Source: Paragonimus skrjabini miyazakii (Eukaryota; Platyhelminthes; Trematoda; Plagiorchiida; Troglotrematidae). From it: a stretch of 64,000 nucleotides of DNA. The notes under the pieces were generated by a model that did not search any database, had not been told where the DNA came from, and saw only the letters and a program-made list of their open reading frames with translations. A program made the position numbers and the translations under genes. Position 1 is the first letter of the stretch. Each line of letters starts with the position of its first letter. The stretch is from contig JTDE01021490.1 of assembly GCA_014338405.1 (NCBI GenBank), forward strand, positions 1-64,000, read 5' to 3'. This document shows, in pieces, positions 1 through 12,000 of this stretch.

Positions 1-95
1 CTTCCTAAACAGGGTTTGTTTCTTCTTCGTGGTTGTGTGGCAGTTAAGCATTAGTGTGAACCACTGATGTATTGCTGGTTATGATAATGATGATT
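1..95 (+). mobile_element. LINE family A, 3-prime terminal fragment (cut by window edge)
   Basis: This is the last part of the family A three-prime UTR. It carries the block 'gtggttgtgtggcagttaag', then 'accactgatgtattgctg', then a degenerate GAT/ATG tail. The same block order recurs at 530-625, 10380-10455, 17385-17450 and 58370-58439, and in reverse complement at 60762-60830. It is non-coding. Bases 96-160 show nothing recognisable. Confidence 0.75.
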
Positions 96-159
96 TGTTC
101 AATTCTTACATTAATGTGCAAATTTGCACAGACGTAGATGGTTACGTCATACACTAAGA

Positions 160-625
160 CCATTGTAGGTCGGGTTATGTTTACAAAGCTGGGGCCCAGT
201 TCTGGAGGCAAACCTGACCGAGTCGCGAGTTCCGAACCTCGCGACTCAGAGTCGATGGCTGGAGACTTTAGGTGAGATGGCGGTTAATTGAGGTCAGTGG
301 TGTGAATGTTGTCGTTGTTTGACTGAGTTGTCTATAAAGTGAGTGTACTTGATGACGCGGGGCAGTGGAAGCCGTAAGGAAGCTGTCTCGATGATGACGC
401 CTTACTTTCACTTACAGCTCGGTTGTTTGTTTGCAAGGTGTAGGCACCTTGATGTTGAATGCTTAAATATAGGTGTAGCTGTCTTCGGTAGTTAGGTCTC
501 TTTGCACCCTTTTCTTTTTTCTCCACTCTTGCTATACATGATTTGCTTTGGTTCATGGTTGTATGTCAGCTAAGCATCGGTGGGGACCACTGATTTACTG
601 CTGTCTATGCTGGTGGTGATGCCTT
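160..625 (+). mobile_element. LINE family A, 3-prime UTR fragment
   Basis: This copy covers most of the family A three-prime UTR. It includes 'cctcgcgactca', 'gagactttaggtgagatggc', 'ggttgtttgtttgcaaggtg', 'caccttgatgttgaatg' and the terminal 'accactgatttactgctgtc' block with a short GAT/GTG tail. The same order occurs at 4975-5115 and 9928-10455. The 74-residue reverse-strand ORF across it is a chance frame. From 626 to about 1080 I see no gene or recognisable element. Confidence 0.75.
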
Positions 626-1079
626 CAGGAGCACTTGAATCACCTCATGCTCTTCAGTGATAAACGGCACGGATTGCGACCTAGTGTGACATTATAGACA
701 TCGACCCCTTAGTTGTGTTCCAAAGAAATCACTTCTCGAGCCTTTGTTGTTTTTGATTTTCATCAGCGCCTTACTGGACCAGTAAGGAACAAGAACAATG
801 AAATATTGGAGGCGGTGACAGGATGAACATTTCAGTGGAACCTGGCTCCAAATCCACTAAAATGTCCCTTCATACACTTGGGTGATGTCAAGCCATATAA
901 TGTCGGTGGGTACTCGTTAACGCACTGTAGCGGCGAACGAGACCTTGGGGGATTGGTGTCTAACACCCCCAAACGCAGGTTCGCACTACGCATACCCGCC
1001 CCAAAGTTCGGAGTATACTTGATGTGATCCGTGGATCTTTTGCTACTTTGTCCATAGAGGCCTTTTGTTTACTTCTATC

Positions 1080-1475
1080 GTCTCTTGTTCCCAGAGAGGT
1101 GTCTCAACGTGAAAGAGTTCAGAGAGCAGTCACGCGCATGGTTGTTGGATTGAGGGTCTCTCCAGTAACCAGGGGCCATAACATTTGAACATGTATCCCC
1201 AGAACTAGAGGCGACTCGGCGATGAGCTTGTTGTTATACGCCGAATTGTACGCGGTGACATGGGGAGCATTGGGAGCATATTTTTCTCTCCGAAATGAGA
1301 ACAAGTTCTGGGGTCATTCTCTTACAGTTATCGACTAGAATGACCCCATTCTGTTCTCCGCCCGTCTCAACGGGCCGTAAATAGCTGGAATACACTGCCA
1401 GTGAAGGTGGCGCTGGCATCTGATGACGTGACTTTTAGGCGCTTCCTAGATTTGCATATGAGAATACACTGAAAG
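1080..1475 (+). pseudogene. CR1/jockey-type LINE, reverse transcriptase C-terminal relic
   Basis: Reading + strand frames with shifts gives the conserved C-terminal region of non-LTR reverse transcriptases. 'RVQRAVTRMVVGLR' (from about 1107) is followed by a stop. Next comes 'YFSLRNENKFWGHSLTV' near 1276-1330, and then 'RAVNSWNTLPVKV' with 'FRRFLDL' near 1371-1455. In CR1- and jockey-like elements this is the segment after the thumb domain. At least two frameshifts and several stops make it dead. It is not family A or B, whose C-termini carry a YGSETW motif instead. The class assignment is from motif memory only. Confidence 0.6.
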
Positions 1476-2252
1476 AAGGAGGATACTTAACACCCTATTT
1501 CCCGAGTCGAGAGGCGCAGCGAAGAGGTTCATATAACCTCTACTTCCTGCTTCCCTTCAACCGAAAATGTATAGCGTGTCCACAGAAAAAAACGAGTAAA
1601 TTTGGCGGCACCCAGTACCAGGCGCCTCGGGGAGCAAGCAGTTGAATTAATCAAGACGGCAGCGTTAAACCAACGAGATTGGACCTTGAAAGGGCATGAC
1701 GGCTTGCGCATCTTGACGACCTAGTGGGCTAAACTGGACGGTGTGGCCACCACACCGATAGAGTCACTCATACCAGGCAGGCCAATAGGTAAAGGTCTGG
1801 CAAACCACAGTCTCATGATCCTCCAGGTTGGGGGCTGGAAGAAGGTTGGCATGTTTTTCGGAAAAAGTTACCAGTTCTGGCAAACTGCCACCCACCCGCT
1901 GCTTTGCGGTACAGGCTTTTGAGCCAAAGGCTTTAGCTGAAAACCCTAATCGTTCTCCTTTCTAGGTCTGGGTGTCCTGGCAGTATCTCAGCCCACACAT
2001 AATCATGAATACTCACAACACTGTTAATTCCATACTGCATCGGCTGTCTCGCAGTATAAACCGGGTCGCCCTATCTGCTGCGTATAGCAAGGTGAATAGG
2101 CAAAAACATAGAACTGCCGACCCCTTCCACTACTGTCCTCCCGACCTCGATTTCTGATAATTACAGTTCCTATAACAGATATAGCTAATCATAGTAACAG
2201 TGAGCCTGTAAGTTCCATCTCTTGACATTCAGCTTCAGACCTCCCTCGTCCC

Positions 2253-3065
2253 TTGCTTAGGCCTAGAATACGCGTTTATATAAGCGCTTTCAACGTTCGC
2301 ACGCTACTACAGATAGGTCAACAGGCCACCCTCGCACGAACGTTAGACTCATTGCATGTCGATGTCTGCCGTATCTCGGAGACTAGAATCCAGGACAGTA
2401 GCCAGCGTATGAAACTAACAGCACCCGGATTGTCTACCCGATACTGGTTATACACTTCGGATAACTCCACAGCCACCGTTATAGGTCAGACTGGAACAGA
2501 TATAGTCCTCAGCAGGACGGCTGCAGCCGCATTAGTAGATTGGATTCCTGTTAACAGTAGACCTTGTGCCGTCCGCTTGACAGGTTCTGTTAAGGCCAGC
2601 TCTAGACGCGAGACTTTCAGAAATTTATTCATTATCTGCTTACGCTCCTACTGACTGTAGTGACGTCGGCGTCAAGGACGCATTTTACTCGGATCTGGCC
2701 GCTCCCCTTCGGTCGACACTTCGCTCTGATATAGTCGTTCTGGCCGGAGATATAAACGCTCAGTTCGGCCGCCTCTGTGGGGCCGAACCTCATCTAGGTG
2801 GCAGATTTGGGATTGTGTAAGCGACTGTTGCAACTGTGCGCCAAGCATAAACTATTTTTAGCAAGCACTGGTTTCGGGCGTCGTGCACGTCATTGCTATT
2901 ATTGGCGCCCTCCTTCTCTAAATCAGGCCTGGTCTCGGATAAACTACATAGCTGTTAGTTATAGGTGGCGGGGTTCCATTCAAGACTGTCGTTCCTATTG
3001 GGGCACACACTTGGATTCAGATCATGCGTTGGTACGTGGTTATTTTGTTCTTACTTTTGTTGGGC
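2253..3065 (+). pseudogene. LINE family A apurinic-like endonuclease, frameshifted
   Basis: The first block (2253-2654) holds the N-terminal endonuclease motifs 'FNVRTL' and 'ISETRI', the second containing the metal-binding Glu. After a frameshift near 2600-2640 the frame continues as 'SAYAPTDCSD' and 'LAGDINAQFG', the catalytic GDxNA motif, near 2640-2775. Another stop falls at about 2817. The last part (2798-3065) holds 'VSYRWRGSIQDCRSYW' and 'LDSDHALV', the terminal SDH motif. All core motifs are visible but split over three frames, so no active enzyme is expected. Bases 3066-3350 are the linker to the RT and are also broken. Confidence 0.8.
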
Positions 3066-3352
3066 AACGACCCCACCGACAGGAACTACTAGCTGTTGAG
3101 AAACTGGCTTTACCATCGGCACAGGAGTACATCAGTTTAATGAACATTGGATCTCAGAGAAATCTCTGGGGTTGTTAGAAGCCAGACGGAACACTCCTGG
3201 TGATAGTTCACTTAACAAGTTTGGGAGAGATATCAACTGAAAGATGAAGCCTGACCTGATCATCAATCATGTGGCTTGGCTAATGGAATAAGTTATGGAA
3301 ATGGAAACCGCTTGTGCTTCAGGGAACACCGGCAAACTCTTTAAGCTGATCC

Positions 3353-4883
3353 GTGTCACTGGCCCTAGGCGACCGTCTGTCAGTGAAGCTATCAATGAGA
3401 CAGATGACACACTCATCTATAATAAGTCCAGAAGGTTGGAGCGTTGGGCGGCACATTTCGAGTCAATTTAGCTGGCCTCCTGCTTCTACTGTGTTATCGC
3501 CACAAACTTATAATGTAGCACCCTGGTCAGTAGATTTAGAACCACCCACTAAGACTGAAGTTCGCAATTGCATCTTCACTCTCAATCGTAATAAGGCTGC
3601 TGGTCCAGATGATCTCGTGTCGGCACTTTTTAAAGAAGGTGGGGAGGTGTTAGTTGGGGCATTGACTCAGCTGTTTCAACTTGTGTGAATGACGGAGACC
3701 ATCCCTCCGTGCTGGGGTCACGCGATAATAGTTCCTATATTCTAGAAAGATATCAGGGTCTCTTGTGAAAACCCTCAGGGAACCAGTTTGACTCCAATCA
3801 TTCCTAGGGTTCTGGCATCCATTATGCTTGGTTGACTCACTGCAACTCTGGAGGCAAACATTAAAGAACAGACAGGTTTTCATTCTGGCCGGGGATGTGT
3901 AGTTCACATTTTTACCCTTCGTCAAATTTTGGAGCAGCATCATGTGTACCGCCGGCCAACAATTACCGTATTTCTCGACTATAGCGGTGCATTCGATTCG
4001 TTAGATCGATCTACACTTTTAGAGTCGCTTAAACGCAGGGGTGCACCGATCAATTATGTGAGCATAATGAACATACTTTCTCATACTTCAGCTCGGGTTA
4101 GAGTTTACGGTGAACTATCTGACAGTTTCAGCACCAGAAGCGGCGTAAGTGAAGGCTGTCCACTTTCACCACTTTTGTTTAATTTTGTGATTGACGATAC
4201 AATGGAGGATTGTCTCTGATATTCACAAGATGCCGGCGTAGACCTCCTACCTGCTGAAGGACTGGCTGGTCTTGTTTATGCTAACGACAAGGTGTAGCTG
4301 TTTCACAATTTTCAGGCGGCACAAACAAGACAACGCAATTTTGCGTTCTGCTAAGTACTTCGGAATGCGCTTTGCAGCCTCGAAATGCAAAGTGCTTCTG
4401 CAAGATTGCTGCGATTACGTAGGTTCAGTGTTAGTCAATGAAGCCATCGAAATTGTTGATCGGTTTGTGTACCTGAGAAGCTGCATCAGCAGCGGTGGGG
4501 TTGTAGGAAATGAAATTGAAGCGGGTATTTCTAAGGCTAGGGCGGTGTTCGCTGATCTGAGACACCTATGGCGACAGAGAGGTATTTCTTTGAAGCTCAA
4601 GGGTCGCGTATGTCAGACAACATTGAGGGCTGTATTACTTTACGGCAGCGAAACCTGGTCGCTCAGAATAGAAGACGTGAACCGTCTTCAGGTGTTTGAC
4701 CACCGATGTCTGTGTTCAATCGCTCACATCGGGTGGCACCAGCGAGTAAGCAAGGAGGAGGTTAGGAAGCGGGTGTTTGACATTGATTGTCAAACATGTT
4801 CTTTTGTTCAGTCACTATATTTTCACAGACTTGGTTGGTTAGGTTATATATTGTGGATGTCAGCTAGTCGTTTACCACATTGA
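3353..4883 (+). pseudogene. LINE family A reverse transcriptase, frameshifted, YADD changed to YAND
   Basis: The order of non-LTR RT blocks is clear. Block 1 is 'NKAAGPDDLVSALFK' (3590-3640). Block 2 is 'EQTGFHSGRGCVVHIFTLR' (3860-3930). Motif A is 'TVFLDYSGAFDSLDRS' (3964-4013), with the catalytic Asp intact. Motif B is 'SGVSEGCPLSPLLFNFVIDD' (4139-4198). Motif C, normally YADD, reads 'VYANDK' at 4275-4291, so the second catalytic position is Asn. The C-terminal part (4330-4883) has 'LLYGSETWSLR' and 'FDHRCLCSIAHIGW'. Stops and frameshifts lie near 3688, 3835, 4217 and 4297. The family B copy at 50404 is the closest relative here. Confidence 0.82.
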
Positions 4884-5115
4884 GCACTCTTGCCGACGTT
4901 TCGGCCGACTGGCGTAGGGTGCGAGGTGGACGGATGTAGACCCGGCGTAGACAAATAAAATCGTTCTCGAAGGAGTTGGTCACTGTAAGTCGGGTTCGCC
5001 TCCCGGACTGGGGACCTCGCGACTCACAGAGTTCGTGCCTTGAAACCTTAGGTTAGATGGTGGTTAACCGAGCTTAGTGGCGTGAATGTTGTCGTTGTTT
5101 AGCCGAAGCGGGATA

Positions 5116-6289
5116 AAGAGCGGTGATTGGATCAAGGAAGTTAATAAAAATGCATCGCGAAGGGTTTCACGTGTTAGCAATTTCCGGTGGATTCCTGATC
5201 AGCATCGAAGCACTCCGGTCGGGAGATTGGTCCATATTTGGTTGTTCCCCAGATGAGTGGATTGTCACGGATGTTCGATCTAGCCGCACACATACGTGTG
5301 ATAAAACGGAAACCTCATGTGTTGGACCTTATTCACCCGGAAAAACAAGCATCCGCTGAAACGACATGAGGTACAAGACCAGTGAATTAGTATGAAAACA
5401 GTTGTCATTACTGGTATTTACTCAGTTTTCTTTACGTTTCCATGAGAGGCGACTTCGTCGTCAGAAAATTTCACATATTCGAATTAACAGAGACGAGCGA
5501 TCTACACCTATCAGATCGCGCTCGTCTCTAGTCTAGAGTCCCACACACTTCGGTTCTGAGACCCATCGGGTATTTACTTGGCATGTGTTGTACAAGTGTG
5601 GTGATGCTCCATATTTCACCTACCAACCGCTGGTTCTTCGTGCGATCTGTCAACCTTCTTGATGCTCTCTGGAACATTTCATCCGACCGCTGGTATAATT
5701 CACTTCACGAGACCACCCTTTTGGAACCGCTGAAGCAACCTGGAGAGGATTGTGAAACCTAATGGACATAGCACGTTATCGGGGTGATACAACCTGCTCC
5801 TACCGATGCTTTTCTAAAAATTTTCCTTCCACCATTATGCCGTATAGCAGTTAGCAGACGTGAACACAGTAATCCCCAATGCCAGTAAGGAACCTGTCCA
5901 TAAACTGCAGTGACATCGAACTGGGTGCATTCAGCAACAGTTCGACTGACCACCAGCGCCGCTGACTTCACCTTCGGGCACACCCTGTGTTCATTGGCAT
6001 GTTGGTGTTTCTCCGCTATTGGAGACAAATCTCATCTGAGATCAGGCTCCCGAAACATTCCAAAACACTCGTTCCTGGGGAGCTCCATTCTTCCCTTTTT
6101 ATAGATGACTACCGAGATTTCGACAAAGAGCAGTCGGCCGTGCTCGGGTACTCTGAATCAGTGAAGTCGTTCCTGGTGATTGATGTCCAGCTAACATCGT
6201 TATTGTTTGTGACAAGGACTCACGCACTTCATGCGCAGGCCACTGGTGTTTAGTTTTATTTCTGTTCTGCGAAACCTACTTGCATCCAC
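5116..6289. other. Intergenic stretch, no gene recognised
   Basis: Short ORFs in both strands have no recognisable motif and no splice-bounded coding look. The only structure I can support is the inverted repeat at 5489-5529. Confidence 0.5.
5489..5529. repeat. 15-base inverted repeat (hairpin)
   Basis: The left arm 'agagacgagcgatct' (5489-5503) pairs with the right arm (5513-5529), which is its reverse complement except for a 2-base bulge. The loop is 9 bases. No coding frame needs this symmetry. Function is unknown; it could be a relic of an inverted-repeat element or a structured RNA. Confidence 0.6.
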
Positions 6290-7260
6290 TGTTTTTCGTA
6301 GAATAGGCGCAAACCGCGAACAGCTTATTCGTGAGAAGCAAGCTAGGTTTCCTCCTGGCTATGCCTGCATTGATCGCATCCTCGAACTCCGCCAGTTTGA
6401 ACCTCGTCGTCCATATAGAGGGCCAGCAGTTGGTGTTTTTTGGGGCACCAGAGAGGATTTGGATTCAGTTGATGGAGTTGCACTCTGAGACAGTTTTTCG
6501 AGGACGAATATACCCGAGAATTATGTTGACGTCTTGAAGGCATCTTACTGTTAAACTTAAAACCGAGTTAAGGCTTATGGCAATATATCGCAGACCTTTA
6601 GCATCTTAAATGAGTTGTGACAGTGTTGTTCAACCTACATTCCTTGGTAAATTTAACTGTGGACAAGATCTTTGAAAGTGCTCCGAAAGACTGTGAATAT
6701 GATGGGGGTTTAGTTGCTGGTGGAGGCTGGATTCTGATACACAGTGTATGCAGACGACGTTTCTGTAAGCTGTTGTGGTCCACAAGGAGCCCAGAACATT
6801 GTAGACAGATTAAGGGCTTCGTCTCTTTAGTTTAATGACCTTTGCACATACTAAGTGCAACGTGCTGTTGCAAGATTGGTAGGATTCAGCGCCTCCTCTC
6901 AACCTTGTGGATGAGTCGTTGGAGGTAGTTAAGAGGTCCATCTACCTTGGGAGCCTTATCAGCGATATTAGAACGTATAATAAGATAAAAAAAATCATAT
7001 GGCCAGGCCTCAGATGGCGTTTGTTAACTTGCGCCATTTTTGTCGCCGGCACTATTTTAATCTTATAAAAAACCAAGTATATAACGCCATTATAGTAGAA
7101 GTCTTGTCGTATGGCTGCAAAACCTGTCCCATCCACTGGAAAGATGCTCATAGTGTCCGTTTTCGATCATTGATGTCTCCAGGACCTTGGCGGCGTGCGG
7201 TGGGAGTACCGTATCAGCAATGGCGAAGTTCGCCACGGTCTCTTTTTGATCCGTGAAGAT
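6290..7260 (+). pseudogene. LINE reverse transcriptase relic (family B-like)
   Basis: A heavily mutated RT in several + frames. 'NREQLIREKQARFPPGYACI' (about 6313-6372) is the block before motif A. Motif A is degenerate, reading 'GVFWGTREDLDSVD' (6430-6474). Motif C is intact as 'VYADDVSV' (YADD at 6747-6758). 'SIYLGSLISDI' (6930-6970) and 'VLSYGCKTCP' (7101-7131) follow the RT core, as in the 50404 copy. Motif B is not recognisable. The reading frame is broken many times. From 7261 to 8906 I see no gene or element, although an upstream MROH1 exon must lie somewhere 5-prime. Confidence 0.65.
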
Positions 7261-8906
7261 AATAATCTCGCCTCATTTCGTTAGCTTGACAACATTTTTT
7301 GAATACAAACTCATCGCTTGCTATAATGTGCCTTATTTGCGAATAGTGGGTGAGCTTGAAATGGCAACCTGGTGATGAGTGTATGGGTTCGGGGCATGAA
7401 GCTACTGGCACTGAAGTTTCTTTCAATAGGACGTTCCCGGCTTCCTGGTTGGGGTCGAACGGACAACAAACAGTTGGCTGTGAATGTTGTTTGATATGGC
7501 GAAGAACACAAATCAGTAGCGCTCGTGCTGTGAATCTGTGTATGCCGGAGTAATATTTTTTCTTCCTCCACTTTTCCTCTTATACAAGTCTTTTTTCCGC
7601 TTATTTTGGCATGTCTACCACCTCATGCGATCTCATCCGTGCTACTTAAGTGTGCTGCGCTAATAGGCTGGGACAATCGTCAAGAAGACGATATATTTTA
7701 CACCGAAATGGTGAACAAAAGAGGAAGTACACTGTTTGAGCAGAAGTGTAAAATTTATTTCGTCGAGTGCGTCGAATGGGAAAAAACAATTCGGTTTCTT
7801 CTCTACTCCTCTATGGGAAGACTTATACCCCACTTAGTTGTCTAATTATTCAAGACGTACGGTTCTTACGTACAATGTAGCATCTGGATTGAAATCCCAC
7901 TCTATCTCCGAATCTTTCGGCAACCACTGCCTATTGTCAACTTACCTATATAAGATATTCAAGACCTCCTACTCAAGGTTCATTCACATCGAACATTATT
8001 TGCAAATAAGGTGCATCCTAGGATTTTCAGAGAGGCAAGTCGTGTTGAAAGTCGTCCTGTTTTCTCGTTGTGTAGGTGAGGAAATAAAAATCTTAAGAAT
8101 AAGCTGCAGCCATTGCCTCACTAATAAAGTCGTTTGGCGATCCCCTACTTGCTCAAGTGCATCTGCTTTAATGCCTTAATTGTTTTTCGTACACCTTATA
8201 CATTGTTTTAGCTACAAGATGCATTCGTTTGGCGTCAACCGTCGAATGTGTGTATGCATCTCGGACAGCCTGTGCTTGACTTTCACCTGATGCACTTGAC
8301 TCAGTCGCCATTTGGTTACGTTTTATGCCCGTCCTTAAAGTGGTCTTACATTTTATCGCTGTCCCTTTTGCGACTTTCTACATTCAGTCATTACAAATGA
8401 ATGGGTATCAAGCATATTTTCACTGTTGTGACAAGTGAGGATCCCACTTGGATATGAAAAATGGACGCTCCGACATATTGTATCAAAATTGTCCTTGAAC
8501 CATGGAACATTTTTACTGTTTAGCCGCCGTGTGTATGAGGTCTTATTTTGGCGTACTTTTACATCAGTGACTTACATTCATGCGTTGTAATCCCTCGACT
8601 AATGTTTGATGTTTATTTTGCTTCACAGGGTTGTCACTAAAGCCTATCCCTTTGAGGGTGTTATCATCAGAGTGACCTACATCCGATTGTTCTCTTTACT
8701 TGCAACTCCAAATGTGTTAATCGCAACTGCAACTTTATCGGCGGATTGACTACAGTGCATCAGTTACAAGGTTTAACTTTCTATTCTGGTAATTCGGATC
8801 AGCGGCACTATCCTCTGATGGTTACAAACGACATTGCTGGAGATGTTTCGTTTGAATTTGAAGGTTTGACTCAATCAAATTAGTGCATCTGTCCCATTGT
8901 TGCTAG

Positions 8907-9055
8907 GAATCTTTGCCGAACTGATTCGGTGCATTGATGATCCAAGCGAATCAGTTTGCGAAGCAGTTCATGAATCTCTGGTTCAGTTTGGCCTCCGTAG
9001 ACCTGAGCAGATGATTTTATATTGTTTCCGTGTGATAGAGAGCCAGCGCAATGAA
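8907..9055 (+). CDS. MROH1: MROH1 exon 1 of those seen (N-terminal HEAT)
   Basis: The acceptor 'ctgtcccattgttgctag' precedes codon fragment GA, then ATC TTT GCC. The peptide begins IFAELIRCIDD and runs 49 full codons to QRNE, ending in phase 0 before GTGAGT. It matches the N-terminal helices of MROH1, a few dozen residues after the usual start. The phase-2 start requires an upstream exon ending in phase 1, which I could not find. The frame is closed by a stop at 8867 with no ATG after it, so this is not the first exon. The following intron is only 33 bases. Confidence 0.8.
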
Positions 9056-12000
9056 GTGAGTTGATTTAATTCATCTAAAAGATTCTAGTTGGCGTGCAAC
9101 CATATTTTGATCAATCGTCACGCGACACTTTTGTCAGTTATTGATACGATTCTGGTTGACAAGATTGCAGAGCTTGACATTGGTAAACTACCTTCAGGTT
9201 TCACGAAAACAATGTGCAGTTTGTTGTTGAACATTAAAGTGAGTCATTTTATTAACCTATTTACGTCTGCTAAGGATTCCAACAAGCCGCAATTATTGAA
9301 GCTTATCTCCAACATTTTGGTTCATCTGAGTTCAGTATCATACAAATGTGTCATGGAAAATTTGCTGACATTGATTGTGGATGGTCAAGGCTTGAACACA
9401 AATATTATGTTTGTTTCTGGTAATATCGTGGTTCAACACCGTAAGTTGTCTGCTGGTGACAGTGGATATGTCCGCTAACCTTAGCTTCCGTTCTTTGCCG
9501 TTATTCTTGCTACATCGCACCTGCTACCTTTAGTTGATTTTGTGGTAATTGTAAACATTAATATCAGCCAATCTGTTTGATACTTGCTTATTAGCTTGTG
9601 ATTTGTCCGATTTCCTAATAAGAAAGCGTGACTCTTGATATTCTCCGGGGTGACATTTTGCACATTCTGACCGTAAATGAAAACGTAATTTATCCTGCAC
9701 ATCAGAACAAGGATTCACGGAATTGGTGATCAAGAAGACCAACGGGGCGGTAATTATGAGAGCTGATTATCCGGAACGATGACGGTCAGAGTAGCCGCGG
9801 TTTTTTAGCATTCAGATTGGGATTTTGACGTCCCTCACTCCTGTCTTCTACAGACTTCAGCGTGAGTTTCCGCCGACTTCTAAAAATTACGGGGGCCTTG
9901 GTACTGTGCCAAGTTTTAACCAGGTACTAAGGATACCAGCTAGTTGTCTGCCACACCGAGCACTCTGCCGACTCTGCGACCGGCTGGCGTAATGTGTGAG
10001 GTGGACAGGTGATGACCTGGCATGGAGAAAGGAAGTCGTTCACGAAGAGATTGGCCACTGTACATCGAGTTTGTCTCCCACACTGGAGACCTCGCGACTC
10101 ACAGAGTCCGTGGCTTGAGACTTTAGGTGAGATGGCGGCTAATCGAGCTCAGTGACATGAATGTTGTTGTTTGTCCGACTTGTCTATGAAGTGGGTGCAT
10201 TTACTAACGTGGTGTGGCGAAATCTGTAAGGCGCTGACAACTTGATTGTTTGTTTGCAAGGTGCAAGCACCTTGATGTTGAATGTTTGAGTATAGACGTA
10301 GCTGTTTCTTTGGTCATTTGGTCCATTCCCCTCTTCTTCTTTTTTCCTCTGTCTTCCTGTACAGGGTTTGCCTTTTCCCCCTCGTGGTTGTGGGACACTT
10401 AAGCACCAGTGAGAACCACTGATGTATTGCTGTCTATGGTGATAATGATGATATATTCCGTAACAGATGGTACCAGACGCCTCACATCAGCATCTTTAGG
10501 AAAACCGGGTGTTTGTCATAATTTCGAAGAATGAAGGATTTATTTATCTCATTATTGTTGCTTTAGCACTTTTATCTTATGATTGGTGCGATATCACTTT
10601 TATTGTACATTCTAACCTACTGGACAGAAGTATTGGTTGATATCGGTAAATGCTTGGTATAAACAATTACGCTTATTTCAAACAGACTTAGTCCCCTTGC
10701 ATCTAAATTCAGTTGTGTGAGCTGTGTTGAAAATTAATCGGTGACACGGAGCCACCGGTGACTCAATATTTATATTCCCGTGATACGTACTTTCAGCACA
10801 TCGTGGTTTCGTAAAGTAGAGGCGGACTCACTTTGTTTCGTGTTTGTTGTATCCAGCAAGGTTTGAGTAGGCTTTTGAATGTTTCATCACCAGTGATGTT
10901 TTATTACAAACGAATGCCCCCTTAAATTTGTCCATGAGCCTTTATGTTTTCTTACCGTGGCTAGGTCGTTTTCTGTCCCGTTCTTTCAATTTTAGCTGAA
11001 AATATCATGCACATTTTACCGGTCTTGCTGTCTCAGACCATGAAGTATTTATCGGAACCAATCGATGACACAACGCGCACGTCATTGATTGTCACTCTCG
11101 GACATTATTGTGACGCAAGTCTGGAGTTTTTGGCCACAGTGCACGATTCATCAGACTCATGGAATACAGTCCTAGACCTCTTATCACCACACACGTGTTC
11201 TGTTGTGTTGGGGATCCTCCCGATTCTATCTTCCTCAAAAAATGCAGAAGCAAGTTATGATTTGCGCAGTTTGCAACCACTATTCTCACGGTTTGTTTGG
11301 TTGATAACTTGTCTTATGCAGTGTGTTTAGGTTCAAGGATTCTATTAATACATGGAAGACGGTTCTTATTTTGAACACAACGTGATTGCGATTATTCGTT
11401 TCTCGGTGACCGCTTAAGGTCTGTTTACTTTTCATCTGTTGCAACACAATGTGCTAATCTTCAAAACGAGAAATGATGTAATGTACGGTTTGGCCCAAAT
11501 GCGGATTGTGGGACGCTCGTTATACTCAAGCATACGGCTGTGACTAAAATGTTTACCCTTCAAAAATACGATGTTTTCTTGCTTGCGATGACGATGTATC
11601 TCACTCATAGGTTTAATCTAGTTTCCACTGCGAACAATGTACAACCGTTCATTAGCTTGTGTCACTATCCCATATACCTCATATATACAGCCTGTTAAGA
11701 AACAGGTACCTGTCACGAATGAAAATCAAACAAACGCATGTTTGTGAAGATTTACGATTGATTGCGAAGCATCTATCTGAATAGATAATCACTCGGTTGG
11801 TCCCTGCGTAACATCCGTTGGTTTGTTGGCCAAACCGCATCGGTCGGTAGGCCATTGATTTAGATAATTTTAGACCAATGTAGATACAAAGCCTGAAGGA
11901 ACCGCTTTTTATGGTCCAAATAACTTTCACAATACAAAATGTCTTCATTCCTGTTATTTTGGATGAATTTCATGATATGCGCTAGGTCACTTGAAAAGCT

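Larger units (their letters stand above)
1716..5115 (+). mobile_element. LINE family A (RTE-like), long degenerate copy
   Basis: This is the longest non-LTR retrotransposon copy in the window. The 5-prime part (1716-2250) matches the reverse complement of 61960-62526, including 'ggacggtgtggccaccac' and 'aaccctaatcgttctcc', so about 1716 may be near the true 5-prime end. An AP-type endonuclease follows (2253-3060), then a reverse transcriptase (3350-4880), then part of the three-prime UTR (4886-5115). It stops before the terminal tail block, so the 3-prime end is lost. Frameshifts and stops occur throughout. The RTE assignment rests on EN plus RT without an obvious gag ORF, the YGSETW-type C-terminus, and the microsatellite-like tail of sister copies. 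Confidence 0.8.

Noticed and set aside
8629..8750. Possible upstream MROH1 exon after the strong acceptor 'tttattttgcttcacag'
   Set aside because: The open frame (VVTKAYPFEGVIIRV) does not resemble the MROH1 N-terminus and has no good donor in the needed phase.
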